A stretch of DNA of 64,000 nucleotides, taken from assembly GCF_029210485.1 (NCBI RefSeq), contig NZ_JARGET010000021.1, positions 62,001 through 126,000 of the forward strand, written 5' to 3'. Below are positions 8,601 through 17,830 of this stretch, piece by piece. Source of the DNA: Hoeflea sp. YIM 152468. Its GTDB lineage: Bacteria > Pseudomonadota > Alphaproteobacteria > Rhizobiales > Rhizobiaceae. Each line of letters begins with the position of its first letter. The stretch's first letter is position 1. The position numbers were made by a program, and so were the translations under genes. The notes under the pieces were generated by a model, which ran no database searches, was not told the origin of the DNA, and saw only the letters and a list, made by a program, of their open reading frames with translations.

Positions 8601-10091
8601 ATGTACGACACCGAGGCAATGTTCGCTGGCATCACAGCGTTGTTTCAGTTCCAAACGCTGCTGTTCCTGGTTTTGGGTTTCCTGATCGGATTTATTGTCG
8701 GTGCCATTCCGGGCTTTAATGACGCCAACGTCATGGCGATCCTGTTGCCATTTACTCTTGTGCTGGACCCAACCGTCGCCGTGATCATGATGGCGACAAT
8801 TTACACAGGTGCACAGGCGGCAGGCTCCATACCGGCAATCCTGATGAACATTCCGGGCACGCCAGGCAACGCTGCATCAACGCTTGAGGGGTACCCGATG
8901 GCGAGAGCCGGCAAGGCTGGATATGCTTTGGGGCTCTCCTTCGGAGCCTCTACGTTCGGTGCATTGATCGGCGCATTCCTGGCCCTCGTTTTGGCGCCGG
9001 TGCTTGGCATGTTTGCGCTCAAGTTCGGTCCATCAGAGATGTTCATGGTCGCAGTGCTGGGACTGACGGTGGTCAGTACGTTGGCTTCGGAAAGCTACGA
9101 AAAGGGCATGATGATCGCATTATTCGGTATCCTGGTCTCGCTCATTGGTGCCGATTCGATGTCCGGCTTCCCTCGGGCGACTTACGGAATACCAGAACTA
9201 TATGATGGTTTGCCAATGATTCCGGTCTTGCTTGGGCTGTTCGGTCTTTCTGAATTGCTCTTTTTGTTGGGCCGCGCCACGATTGCCGACCAAGGCAGGC
9301 GGTCATCAGACGGTTGGTCGGAGATTTTCCGTGGCCTCAAGAACTCGGCTGGTCACCAGATTAACCTGTGGCGCTCCAGTATACTTGGATTTTTCGTCGG
9401 CGTTGTGCCCGGTGCAGGCGCCACGATTGGGTCGTTTCTAGCCTATGGGCAGGCGCGTCAATGGTCCAAAGACCGGGAGTCCTTCGGCAAGGGTAATCCC
9501 GAGGGCCTTGTTGCGACTGACTCCGCCAACAACGCCACAGCCAACGGAGCCCTGGTTCCGATGCTGACTTTAGGTCTGCCCGGCAGTGCGTCGACCCTGG
9601 TGATGCTGGCTGCCTTGGTGCTGCACGGATTGCGTCCCGGACCTGAGTTCTTCACAACTTTCATCGTCGACGCCTACAGCATTCTGTTCTCGACTTTTTT
9701 GGCGGCCGGACTAATCGCCACGCTCGGTGTTTTGCTGGCACGACCGGCACAGCACATAGTTTTCGTTCCCAATGCATTCCTCGTCCCCACCGTGACCGTC
9801 TTGGTGTTCATAGGGGCTTATGCTTGGCGCTTCATGGCATTCGACATCATGCTGATGATCGTTTTTGGACTATTTGGCGCGATACTTAAAGTATACCGGT
9901 ACCCGGTTCCTGCATTCATGCTGGCCATTATTCTCGGCCCGCTTCTTGAAAGCAACTTTCTACGTGCGACCCGCATAGGGGGAGCCAACAACCTGTTCGA
10001 TGGTCCGATCAATAAGGTTCTTGTTGCCATGATCGTACTCTCACTCGTGGCCCCCTTGGCGACTGCCTTGTTTCGGCGGTGCAAAAAGTAA
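8601..10091 (+). CDS. Tripartite tricarboxylate transporter large membrane protein, TctA family (copy 1)
   Basis: A 496-residue polytopic membrane permease with the TctA repeat signatures GFIVGAIPGFNDANVMAILL and GFFVGVVPGAGATIGSFLAY, and the motif SIPAILMNIPGTPGNAAS. About 11-12 transmembrane segments are expected. ATG 8601 follows GGAG at 8587-8590. An upstream in-frame start at 8517 would lie inside tctB1 and adds sequence with no family match. It completes TTT system 1 and ends 88 bp before a 36-bp motif shared with the end of TTT system 2. Confidence 0.94.
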   Translation: MYDTEAMFAGITALFQFQTLLFLVLGFLIGFIVGAIPGFNDANVMAILLPFTLVLDPTVAVIMMATIYTGAQAAGSIPAILMNIPGTPGNAASTLEGYPMARAGKAGYALGLSFGASTFGALIGAFLALVLAPVLGMFALKFGPSEMFMVAVLGLTVVSTLASESYEKGMMIALFGILVSLIGADSMSGFPRATYGIPELYDGLPMIPVLLGLFGLSELLFLLGRATIADQGRRSSDGWSEIFRGLKNSAGHQINLWRSSILGFFVGVVPGAGATIGSFLAYGQARQWSKDRESFGKGNPEGLVATDSANNATANGALVPMLTLGLPGSASTLVMLAALVLHGLRPGPEFFTTFIVDAYSILFSTFLAAGLIATLGVLLARPAQHIVFVPNAFLVPTVTVLVFIGAYAWRFMAFDIMLMIVFGLFGAILKVYRYPVPAFMLAIILGPLLESNFLRATRIGGANNLFDGPINKVLVAMIVLSLVAPLATALFRRCKK

Positions 10092-10614
10092 TCTTTTGCC
10101 CAGCGCAGACTGGCAAGCATCGTGCGGAATTCGGAGAAATTGCAGGACGTTCCATGCCGCCACATAGACAAGCTGCCATGATGCAGCCGGAGGCCGGGTT
10201 GCCTTGCCCGCATGCGGGGTTACACATGGCTACGGGCGCCCGGCACGGCGCCGCCAGACGCTCCCTTTCTCGCTGCTAAACCCATTCCGGAGATATGATG
10301 GGGCCTTGTCAATGCAGCTTGGTATGGCAGCCTGTTGCCGTCCAATTGTCGGAAACGAGAGCCGCCGCGTCGTTCTCACTTCTTGAGCCTTTACACTGCG
10401 GTCTGTGCTGGTCGGTGATCGACCCTTGCTGAGAAACGACGCTCTATAAGGATATTGAAGGGGAGGGAGGCCCGATTGCGACGGACGGAGATTTGCCTGC
10501 CGCAGGCCCGGAATCGGGAGGACGACCACAGATGAACCCGATCAAGTGGCCGGCATTCCCCGCAGCATATGAACGGGTGTGACCTGACCAAGTGAAGACT
10601 GCGCTTGCCAGCCG
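10092..10614. other. Convergent intergenic region, no gene seen
   Basis: This 523-bp stretch separates tctA1 (plus) from the GntR gene (minus). No reading frame here has recognisable protein features. It contains the 36-bp motif shared with the end of tctA2 and a CCCGCATGCGGG palindrome. No clear T-tailed terminator is visible. Confidence 0.6.
10180..10215 (+). repeat. 36-bp motif, copy A (downstream of tctA1)
   Basis: Aligned without gaps with 20964-20999 it shares GATG, then CCGGAGGCCGGGTT, then CCTT, CCCGC and TGC, differing at only a few bases. Both copies lie 50-90 bp after a tctA gene and run into a C/G-rich palindrome. This may be the remnant of a duplicated transcription-unit end or a small mobile repeat. 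Confidence 0.6.
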
Positions 10615-11304
10615 CTATTTTTCAAGCGTTGTCGTGAACCGTTGTTTGGACCGTTCGACATGGCGAAAGAAGGCCTCCTGGGCCCGCTCGCGGTTGCCGG
10701 AAGCCAGTGCGTCAACCATCTCCCTGTGTTCGTGGTTGGAGACAGCGAGGCCTCCGGCCTGAACCAGGCCACGAGCGCGACACAGATGCAATCTGTTGAC
10801 CAGGCTCTTGTACTCTTGGGCGAGCATGCTGCTGTTCGTTGATCTGATCAGAAAATCGTGAAACTGAAGATTGACAGGATAGTAGCGGTCAAAATCGCGC
10901 TGTTGCGCAATTTCATCCATCTCATCAAGGAACTCGTTCAGGCGTGCCAGCATGGCGTCTGTCACCATATCGGTCAGCAGGCGGCCCGCTAAGCCGAACA
11001 GCGCTGCCCGAATATCATAAATTTCGAGTGCTTCCTTGGGAGATATTGAACGAACGAACACACCACGGTTGCGGATTGCGTCAACCAAGCCCTTTGCTTG
11101 CAAGCTGCGCGTGGCTTCCCGCAGCGGCCCGCGGCTGGTACCAAACCGCGACGACAGCTGAATCTCGTTGAGACGCTCGCCAGGTTTGAGTTCCCCTGTT
11201 AGGATCAGGTGCTCCAGCTCCCGCTCAAGTGCACCGGTCAAGGATGACGTGCGCAAAACCTGCAGATCATTTTGCGCTGTTTGATTTGATGTAGTGTTTT
11301 CCAT
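10615..11304 (-). CDS. GntR-family (FadR/FCD subfamily) transcriptional regulator
   Basis: A 229-residue regulator. An N-terminal winged helix (ELEHLILTGELKPGERLNE, FGTSRGPLREATRSL) is followed by an all-helical FCD ligand domain. FCD metal/ligand positions are visible as the Asp/His in NLQFHDFLI and the His in SNHEHREMVDAL. FCD regulators usually sense organic acids. I chose ATG 11304, with GGAGAG just upstream; ATG 11316 is four codons earlier. It is the only regulator gene inside the island, and a near-match operator lies at 11323-11332, directly upstream of its start. I infer autoregulation and control of the TTGT-N2-ACAA sites across the island. Confidence 0.92.
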   Translation of the reverse strand: MENTTSNQTAQNDLQVLRTSSLTGALERELEHLILTGELKPGERLNEIQLSSRFGTSRGPLREATRSLQAKGLVDAIRNRGVFVRSISPKEALEIYDIRAALFGLAGRLLTDMVTDAMLARLNEFLDEMDEIAQQRDFDRYYPVNLQFHDFLIRSTNSSMLAQEYKSLVNRLHLCRARGLVQAGGLAVSNHEHREMVDALASGNRERAQEAFFRHVERSKQRFTTTLEK

Positions 11305-11322
11305 CGAACTCTCCATGGCCGT

Positions 11323-11332
11323 ATGTAGACAA
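11323..11332 (-). promoter_or_regulatory. Predicted GntR autoregulatory operator
   Basis: Read on the minus strand this is TTGTCTACAT, one mismatch from the TTGT-N2-ACAA palindrome seen at the other island promoters. It is part of a longer imperfect dyad TGTA-GACAATT-TACA (11325-11339). It lies 7-20 bp upstream of the two possible start codons of the GntR gene, where bound repressor would block transcription. Confidence 0.45.
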
Positions 11333-11574
11333 TTTACATCATTCGATAAAGCCTTATATCCGCGCTACCCCGGTTTCCGTTATTGCCTCGATTGCCACCT
11401 GGGTGGCTGCGGCTGTGTTGGTCTGCCAACCCACGCCCCGCGTGTATGCTCCGGCCCGGCACACCAAGCCGGTTGCCTTAATCAGCGTTGCCGCCGCACG
11501 CGGCTCCCCAGCAAGATCCAGCCTCATGGAGGCAGTCCAGACACCAGCTATCGGACTGGTGCAGCGATCTGTCC

Positions 11575-12672
11575 TTAGGCATTGGCAATACCCATGCCTG
11601 CGATTATTCCGTCAACCATCTGTGACTGGTTCGCTGTTCCGCGGATATCCGGAGTACGGGTGGCAGGATTTGAAAGCGCAGTATCGATTCCCTTCTTCAT
11701 TAGTTCCGATACTTCGACGGCCGCATCAAGTCCATGACGGCGCCCGAGCCAGTCAAACAGCATTCGGGTGGATTCGACCATGGCAAAGGGGTTGGCGATA
11801 TCCTTGCCGGCGATGTCCGGAGCGGAGCCATGCGTAGCCTGGGCCATGGCGATGGACCCGCGCCCAATGCAAAGCCCGGGAGCCATGCCCATGCCCCCAA
11901 CCAGACCGGCCGCTTCGTCCGTCAGGATGTCGCCAAACATATTGGTGGTAACAATGGTGTCGAAGCTCTGTGGATCACGGACCAATCGCATTGCCATTGT
12001 GTCGACAATCACTTCGTCGACGGTGACGTCGGGAAAATCCTTCGCCACTTCATAGCAGCTGTCGACAAACATGCCGCAGCCCAGCTTGTAAACTGTGTTC
12101 TTGTGAACCAGGGTCAAGCGTTTTGTTCTTGAACGGGCAATTTCGAAGGCAGCACGCGCCACCTTCGAGGACCCTTCGACAGTGATCACGCGTACTGAAA
12201 TCGTAACATCATTGGTAGGACGGAATTCACCGGATCCCATCACCACGTTCCTGTCTGGCTGGAAACCTTCATTGTTCTCCCGGACAATCACCAAATCGAC
12301 GTCATCGTACAGACAACCGATACCGGGGAACGAGCGTGTCGGGCGAACATTGGCGAACAGATCAAACCGCTTGCGCAGGATCGGATGCGGATTGATTGCT
12401 TCTGGCACTTTCGGATAACCTTGGTGACCTATGGGGCCGAGAATCCATCCGTCGAGTCCGCCCAGTGTTTCCAAGGTCCCCTCGGGCATCGTATGCCCGA
12501 GTTGAACAAGCGCACGGTGTCCGATGGGGACATCAACCCATTCGATCGCAAGCCCGGTTGCGGCGGCGGCGGCTTTGGCGATGCGGACTGACGCCGGGAC
12601 CACTTCGTGGCCGATGTCATCGCCCTCAAGAATGCCGATCTTCAAAGTATCTTTGCTTGCGGGAGTGTTCAT
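11575..12672 (-). CDS. Isocitrate/isopropylmalate dehydrogenase-family oxidative decarboxylase
   Basis: A 365-residue NAD(P)-dependent beta-decarboxylating dehydrogenase of the isocitrate/3-isopropylmalate/tartrate dehydrogenase family. It would oxidise and decarboxylate a 2-hydroxy di- or tricarboxylate, needing a divalent metal. Visible motifs are the N-terminal GILEGDDIGHEV, substrate-binding arginines in LRKRFDLFANVRP, the Tyr-Lys of NTVYKLG, and the metal-binding Asp pair in TNMFGDILTDEAAG. The start ATG 12672 overlaps the upstream MmgE stop (ATGA). It is the last gene of the five-gene minus-strand operon. The gene next to leuB-like enzymes is not leucine biosynthesis here, so a catabolic tartrate/malate/isocitrate-like substrate is more likely. 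Confidence 0.9.
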   Translation of the reverse strand: MNTPASKDTLKIGILEGDDIGHEVVPASVRIAKAAAAATGLAIEWVDVPIGHRALVQLGHTMPEGTLETLGGLDGWILGPIGHQGYPKVPEAINPHPILRKRFDLFANVRPTRSFPGIGCLYDDVDLVIVRENNEGFQPDRNVVMGSGEFRPTNDVTISVRVITVEGSSKVARAAFEIARSRTKRLTLVHKNTVYKLGCGMFVDSCYEVAKDFPDVTVDEVIVDTMAMRLVRDPQSFDTIVTTNMFGDILTDEAAGLVGGMGMAPGLCIGRGSIAMAQATHGSAPDIAGKDIANPFAMVESTRMLFDWLGRRHGLDAAVEVSELMKKGIDTALSNPATRTPDIRGTANQSQMVDGIIAGMGIANA

Positions 12673-14075
12673 GATCCTGTCGCCTTTGCCTTGGTTTGGC
12701 TTTGCCCCACCGAAATGCCGGCGATGTCGGCGACACTGCTCAGCGCTTCGAGATTCCATGCCGCCGCCAGCAACTCGCGAGTGGCTTCTTCGCCAATCAC
12801 CAGAGCTGACTGGGTGATGAACTTCGCATCAATCTGTTCATTGGTCAGCGGTACGTCCTTCGAACCGATGGCTCTCTCGACGTGTTTACTCAGCCTGGAC
12901 CCGTCCTCAAACGTCACATCAATGGTGACCGAAGCTTCGTGGCATTCAGGATCGGCAGTGGCCGTGATCCGGTCCCGCAGGCCCGTAATTTCAGGCAGGT
13001 TCACCATCTCGTCCGTGAACGCGGTTGGGGCGCCGTCGCCTTTCAACAGAGCCGCAGCTGCCGAATGGTAGACGCTGAACTTGCCTTCGAGCCCGGTGCG
13101 TGGCGTTTTCTTGCCGGTGAGTTCCAGTACCAGCGGATGGGTCGTCAGATGGATCGACTTGATTGCGCTGACGCGGTCGCCGATTTCGGCGCGGATTTGC
13201 TGACATCCGTCGATGGTTGGGTGGATAACGATGCCGCAAGCAAACGGCTTGTAGCTGTTAAGCGCGGATTCCCAACGAGTGCCAAGATCGTCGAGAATCT
13301 CGGAGTAGTCCTGTTTTGTCGAAGTCACATTGGCAAATCCGCGCGGAGCTTCGATGCCGCGTTCCGAGCTGTCAAAATTGGCTTCGGCCAACAGCGCCGA
13401 CATCAGACCATTCTGGGCTGCTCGACCCGGGTGAAAACTCTTGGTCATTGTGCCAAACATTTCGCGCAGTCCCGAGGCTTGCGTCGCAGCAAGACCAAAG
13501 GCCCAACGCATCTGCTGTTTGGAAAGTCCGATTGCCTTGCCGGTGGCGGCGGCTGCTCCGAAAACTCCGGCCGTTCCTGTGATATGCCAGCCGCGGTCGT
13601 AGTGGTTGGGATAGACCGAATTGCCGATCCGGCATTCAACTTCAATACCGACGATCAGTGCCGTCAGGAAATCCTTGCCCGACATGGGGCGCAACTCGGC
13701 CAGGGCGAGAAGGGCGGATGCTACCGGTCCTGCAGGGTGGATGATGGTCTTCAGGTGAGTGTCGTCATAATCGAGCACATGCGAGGTGATGCCGTTCAAC
13801 AGCGCGGCATGAAGTGCATCGAGCCGCTCTGGCCGGCCCAAAACCGTGGATGTGGCCGTGCCGGAAAATGGCATGACGGCTGCAAGTGCACGGTCAACCG
13901 TTTCATGATGCGCACCACCCACGGCACATCCGATCCAGTTGACGAATGTGCGCAAGCCTTCCTTTCGCACTTCCGTTGGTATGTCGCTTCCCTTGATGTC
14001 AACAATCCAGTCAACCAGCTGGCTGGTGACGTTCGGGACTTCGGCATTGGTTGCTATTTCTACATTGCTTGACAT
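12669..14075 (-). CDS. MmgE/PrpD family protein (copy 1)
   Basis: A 468-residue member of the MmgE/PrpD fold, which includes 2-methylcitrate dehydratase, cis-aconitate decarboxylase and iminodisuccinate epimerase. Family positions are present: HVLDYDDTH, GWHITGTAG, MTKSFHPGRAAQNG and KPFACGIVIHP, supplying His, Lys and Asp residues around the active site. The start ATG 14075 lies 13 bp after the SDR stop. It shares an operon with a second MmgE/PrpD gene (15996-17435) of only moderate similarity, so they likely act on different stereoisomers or successive intermediates. The exact reaction cannot be assigned from sequence. Confidence 0.92.
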   Translation of the reverse strand: MSSNVEIATNAEVPNVTSQLVDWIVDIKGSDIPTEVRKEGLRTFVNWIGCAVGGAHHETVDRALAAVMPFSGTATSTVLGRPERLDALHAALLNGITSHVLDYDDTHLKTIIHPAGPVASALLALAELRPMSGKDFLTALIVGIEVECRIGNSVYPNHYDRGWHITGTAGVFGAAAATGKAIGLSKQQMRWAFGLAATQASGLREMFGTMTKSFHPGRAAQNGLMSALLAEANFDSSERGIEAPRGFANVTSTKQDYSEILDDLGTRWESALNSYKPFACGIVIHPTIDGCQQIRAEIGDRVSAIKSIHLTTHPLVLELTGKKTPRTGLEGKFSVYHSAAAALLKGDGAPTAFTDEMVNLPEITGLRDRITATADPECHEASVTIDVTFEDGSRLSKHVERAIGSKDVPLTNEQIDAKFITQSALVIGEEATRELLAAAWNLEALSSVADIAGISVGQSQTKAKATGS

Positions 14076-14088
14076 GTATTTCACTTTC

Positions 14089-14883
14089 TTAAAGCAGGCC
14101 GCGGGCAATGCCGCCATCAACATTGACCGCCTGTCCGGTCACGTAGCTTGCAAGCGGACATGCAAGCCAAACGACCATGGCAGCCACCTCTTCGGGAGTC
14201 CCGAAGCGACCGAGCGGGATATCCTTGGAGAAATCCTCAAGGATTTCTGCCCGGGTCCTGCCCTGCTCTGCGGCCATTTTGTCGGCCCGATTGGTCCACA
14301 AGGGGGTCAAAGTTCTGCCTGGCGCGACACAGTTGATCCGAATGTTCCGGTCCGCCAACTCGGCAGCCAGTGTCTTGGTCAAACCGAGAATGCCTGCCTT
14401 ATGTACATTGGATACGATCTGGTGCTGATAAGGCATCTTCGATGCAGCGGCACCAAGCGTGACGATTGACGGATTGTTGCCCTTCTCGAGTGCGGGAAGC
14501 AGCGCACGGATCGCACGCACGGTCGACAGGATGTTGAAAGAATAATTTCCCATCCAGTCCGCGTCGGTCAGGTCGGTGAAGGCGGAGCGAATGCTGCCGC
14601 CGACGGCAGTGATCAGGACGTCCAGTGTCCCATTCCACTGCTGGTCTACGGCGTCCGCAAGACATTTGCCCGAGCCTTCCTGGGTCACATCACAGGCCAC
14701 GCTCGAGGGCTTTTCGCCGGAATAGTCGGGGATATCCTTGATGGCGGCTAGGAGGTTTTCCTCGCTCCGTGAGGCAAGCATGACATGCGCGCCTTCCTTG
14801 GCCATCAATTTTGCTGAGGCTTTGCCGATTCCGTAACTGCCTCCAACCACAAGAACACGGCGTTCATTGTATCCGAGATCCAA
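14089..14883 (-). CDS. Short-chain dehydrogenase/reductase lacking the canonical Tyr (copy 1)
   Basis: A 264-residue SDR-fold protein with cofactor loop GGSYGIGKA and C-terminal YVTGQAVNVDGG. The usual Tyr-x3-Lys is altered: Lys162 is present (SNVHKAGILGL), but the position four residues before it is Ser158. Tyr152 lies nearby but not in register. It may use another residue or a non-redox mechanism. The start is TTG 14883 with AAAGGA upstream; no in-frame ATG exists near the cofactor motif. It overlaps the AbrB-type gene by 20 bp, so the two are probably translationally coupled. Substrate unknown. Confidence 0.88.
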   Translation of the reverse strand: MDLGYNERRVLVVGGSYGIGKASAKLMAKEGAHVMLASRSEENLLAAIKDIPDYSGEKPSSVACDVTQEGSGKCLADAVDQQWNGTLDVLITAVGGSIRSAFTDLTDADWMGNYSFNILSTVRAIRALLPALEKGNNPSIVTLGAAASKMPYQHQIVSNVHKAGILGLTKTLAAELADRNIRINCVAPGRTLTPLWTNRADKMAAEQGRTRAEILEDFSKDIPLGRFGTPEEVAAMVVWLACPLASYVTGQAVNVDGGIARGLL

Positions 14884-15976
14884 TTTGAGATCCTTTCATG
14901 CGCATGTAGAGTTTGAAAACCAGAAGAACTGTCGATGAAACCACTGCAATTCGCATTACGTGGAATGCAGTCACAATCTCGGCGTCAAGGTTCATGACCT
15001 TGGCCGTCAGAACCATCTCGGTTACAGCAGCCGGTGCGAGAGCGAGAAAACTTGTGGTAAAGGGAAGATCGCCGAAATAGGAGAGGGCGACTGCACCCAG
15101 CGCAGCAAAACAGATCATAAGGCCTGCTGTCGCTACGGCGGAGAAAGTCACGCGTGGCAGGCGGACCAGCAGATCGCGCTTGAACTGGCAGCCGAGCCAT
15201 GTCCCGAGCATGATCTGTGCAACGATGATCAGCAGTTTGGGCACGTCAACGACGAGAACTTCGCTGACGCCCAGCGCCATGCCAGCCAGGATAGGCCCCA
15301 CCAGCCAAGGGTTGGGAAGCGGCGTCCGCTTCAGCGCAATCGCAACCAGATAGGCAACAACCAGCGCGGCAGCGAGCGACACGTAGTTTACCGGACCGGT
15401 AGCGGCCATAACTGGCGGTGTGCCTTGTTCGCCGAGAAAAAAGACCAGAAATGGAACAACTGCCACGACCAGTGCAACCCGCATGGCATGGACGATCGCA
15501 ACTGATCCCGGGTCACCGCCATATTCGCGGGATACCGAGGCCATGTCGGCAACGCCACCCGCAGCGGTTGCGAAGAAAGCGGATACATTGTTGACCTGAG
15601 CAAGCGGTTTCAGCAAAAAGGCAGCAAGAAATGTGTACCCGATGACGTAAAGGGTAGAGAACATCATGTGCGGAATGAGAGCTGTGGTTGCCAAGAGAAC
15701 TGCAGGGGTAAACCGCATGCCGACGGCAAGGCCGATGGCAACCTGACCAAGCTCCCGTCCCATCGGGATGATCGGCATTGCAAATCCGAAAACCGATGCC
15801 GCGGCCAAAAGGAAAAATGGCCCCAGCATCCAAGGTAAAGGCATGCCGATCCAGGTGCCGAGGTAACCGGCGCCGGTTGCGCAAACATAGGTTAGGCAAA
15901 GGTGCGCAAGACCGCGCGGCCGGAAGCGTGATGCTCCCAACCCCTTCGCGGTCTTGCCTCCATCTGGTCTTGCCAT
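14864..15976 (-). CDS. AbrB-family (PF05145) membrane protein (copy 1)
   Basis: A 370-residue polytopic membrane protein of the PF05145 'AbrB/putative ammonia monooxygenase' family. It has a duplicated five-to-six helix unit: WMLGPFFLLAAASVFGF with GRELGQVAIGLAVGMRF in the first half, PWLVGPILAGMAL with QIMLGTWLGCQF in the second. The conserved AAGGVADMASVS and LAPAAVTEMVLTAK loops mark the two repeats. Despite the name it is not a DNA-binding regulator. The operon context suggests transport or export of an acid. A paralogue occurs at 30409-31467. Confidence 0.88.
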   Translation of the reverse strand: MARPDGGKTAKGLGASRFRPRGLAHLCLTYVCATGAGYLGTWIGMPLPWMLGPFFLLAAASVFGFAMPIIPMGRELGQVAIGLAVGMRFTPAVLLATTALIPHMMFSTLYVIGYTFLAAFLLKPLAQVNNVSAFFATAAGGVADMASVSREYGGDPGSVAIVHAMRVALVVAVVPFLVFFLGEQGTPPVMAATGPVNYVSLAAALVVAYLVAIALKRTPLPNPWLVGPILAGMALGVSEVLVVDVPKLLIIVAQIMLGTWLGCQFKRDLLVRLPRVTFSAVATAGLMICFAALGAVALSYFGDLPFTTSFLALAPAAVTEMVLTAKVMNLDAEIVTAFHVMRIAVVSSTVLLVFKLYMRMKGSQIGSRIQ

Positions 15977-15995
15977 GTTCGCTGAATCCTCGGCC

Positions 15996-17435
15996 TTAGT
16001 CGGCCTTGAGAAGAGACATCAGTGTGTCGATGGATTTCAGGTTCTCGAACTCGGCAACCATATCGACAACGGTCTTCGCCTTACCCATGTCCCAGCGTGC
16101 AAATTCGGCATTCTCGAGAAACTTGCCAGCCACTTCCTGATAGGACATCGGGTTGGCCGGGCTGCCCTTGCCAAAATCAGCCATACCGCTGATTGTGGTG
16201 CCGTCCTTGAGCTTGATGTCCAGATAGGTGGTCATAAGGTGATAGCCTGCAGCTTCGGCCCGCTCATCAACGCAAAAATCCACCTTCTCGATCATCGCTT
16301 TCACGTCGGGTCTCATCACGGTTTCGTCGAGAAACTCCGGCAGACCGGCTCGGCCTTCGAGCAGCAGGATGGCCATGCAGAACTCCATCGAGAATTTGGC
16401 TTGCAGTTCATTGGTCGGATGGCGATGGATCAAGGCGTTGGGCATGTTCGAATTGGTGCCGACCCGGACTGACACCACATCTTCGGCCTTGATGTCATGC
16501 GCCTTGATCAGTCGAAGCATCTCGGTCATGCCGGGATGGGTCAGAGAGCCCGAGGGGTGCGGCTTGATCGATACCCCCGGATTGTCAAACGTCCATGGCG
16601 CACCAAGTTTACCGTCAATGGCGTTGGCATCGTAACCGCCACCTGCCGCTGCGAAGAATCCGCGTGGAGCTTCGAGAATCTTGTCAGTTGCGGTCCAGCC
16701 ATACGACGCAAACTGCGCGGCGACGACGCCACTCTCCGACGAGCGTCCGGCATGGAACGGCTTGGTCATTGTACCGAAGTTCTCGCGCAAGCCTGCCGAC
16801 TGGCTCCCCGCCATGGACAGGGCACGCACCATCTGCTCCGAGTTCAGACCCATCAGACGTCCCGCGGCGGATGCTGCAGCAAACGTCCCGCAGGTTGCGG
16901 TCGCATGGAAACCGGTCTGGTAGTGACGCGGATCGATCGCCTCGGCGATCTTGCACTCCACTTCGACACCGAGATGATAGGCCAGCATCACATCTGCGCC
17001 GGTGCTGTTGCGCGCCTCCCCAAGGGCAAGTGCAGCGGGCAATGCCGGTGCGGTGGGATGGGTAAGAAGTCCATATACGCGATCGCGCGCTACGGCGAGC
17101 TGGGTATCGTCGTAATCGTCAGCATGAATTCCAACGCCATTGGCAAATGCCGCGAAACGGGGCGACACCCGGTGTGACGAGCCGATAACGGTCGCGGCTC
17201 CCTGAGGATTTCCAATATCTTCAAGGTGGGTCCGGACATACTCGCCTGACTTCGCAACAGAACCCGAAAGCGCGAGGCCAAGGCCATCGAGAATCGATTT
17301 CTTGCCATTTTCGACGACAACCGGGGGCAGGTCGCTGATGCTTGTGTTGACTACGAAGTTGGCAACTTCCTGGCTTAAACCAGGGCTTTGGGATCCAGCT
17401 GAATCAAATCCCTTGTTGGTCGCTGACGTGTTCAT
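15996..17435 (-). CDS. MmgE/PrpD family protein (copy 2)
   Basis: A 479-residue MmgE/PrpD protein. Motifs are HADDYDDTQ, YGLLTHPTAPAL, GFHATATCG, MTKPFHAGRSS and KPHPSGSLTHPG. The last four closely match copy 4 (32764-34218), so these two form a subfamily distinct from copies 1 and 3. ATG 17435 is preceded by GGGAGAG at a good distance; an upstream ATG at 17480 lacks such a site. It is the first gene of the minus-strand operon, with an operator at 17546-17561. Possible activities are dehydration or epimerisation of a polycarboxylate. Confidence 0.92.
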   Translation of the reverse strand: MNTSATNKGFDSAGSQSPGLSQEVANFVVNTSISDLPPVVVENGKKSILDGLGLALSGSVAKSGEYVRTHLEDIGNPQGAATVIGSSHRVSPRFAAFANGVGIHADDYDDTQLAVARDRVYGLLTHPTAPALPAALALGEARNSTGADVMLAYHLGVEVECKIAEAIDPRHYQTGFHATATCGTFAAASAAGRLMGLNSEQMVRALSMAGSQSAGLRENFGTMTKPFHAGRSSESGVVAAQFASYGWTATDKILEAPRGFFAAAGGGYDANAIDGKLGAPWTFDNPGVSIKPHPSGSLTHPGMTEMLRLIKAHDIKAEDVVSVRVGTNSNMPNALIHRHPTNELQAKFSMEFCMAILLLEGRAGLPEFLDETVMRPDVKAMIEKVDFCVDERAEAAGYHLMTTYLDIKLKDGTTISGMADFGKGSPANPMSYQEVAGKFLENAEFARWDMGKAKTVVDMVAEFENLKSIDTLMSLLKAD

Positions 17436-17545
17436 CGTGTGACTCTCCCTTGATCTCGTTTTGGTGGAGATAGTGTGCATATGCCAGGCGCCGCAGGGCG
17501 CGTCAGACGCCTATCACCACAGCTCGCCTCTTGAACGATCTTATC

Positions 17546-17561
17546 TGACAATTGTCAACAA
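17546..17561 (-). promoter_or_regulatory. Predicted operator upstream of the MmgE2 operon
   Basis: TTGTCAACAA (17552-17561) is an exact TTGT-N2-ACAA palindrome. It overlaps a perfect 12-bp dyad TGACAATTGTCA (17546-17557). On the minus strand it provides TTGACA as a -35 box, with a weak TTCAAG 17 bp downstream. It would control the five-gene operon ending at 11575. Confidence 0.55.
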
Positions 17562-17724
17562 CTTTTAGGATGAGGGCGCTTTCCGGGCGGCTTGAGGGTT
17601 TGCGATAAATCTTCTAACACATTGAATATTATAAATTAAAAAGAAATTATGGAGAAGCCTTAGCCTCAATCGCCGTGGTTCACTTCGTCTCATTCGATGT
17701 GAAAATGGGCTGTCACTCGCATTA

Positions 17725-17756
17725 TTGTTGACAATATGCTTGCGCAAACATATTTT
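17725..17756 (+). promoter_or_regulatory. Predicted tctC2 promoter with overlapping GntR-type operator
   Basis: The -35 box TTGACA (17728-17733), a 17-bp spacer and the -10 box TATTTT (17751-17756) form a strong sigma-70 match. The -35 box is embedded in the exact palindrome TTGTTGACAA (17725-17734), so a bound repressor would exclude RNA polymerase. The start codon of tctC2 is 75 bp downstream. Confidence 0.6.
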
Positions 17757-17830
17757 GCCGAGAGTCGGGGAGGCAGCAGCGCTTAGCGCCGCAGGGGAGT
17801 TACGCATTATGCCCCGCAATGGAGGATTAT

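Larger units (their letters stand above)
17436..17830. other. Divergent control region of the MmgE2 operon and TTT system 2
   Basis: This 395-bp AT-rich region separates MmgE2 (minus) from tctC2 (plus). It contains two exact copies of TTGT-N2-ACAA, one near each gene, and a sigma-70 promoter for tctC2. The 164 bp between the two operators are AT-rich with no reading frame of interest. No gene is apparent. Confidence 0.6.
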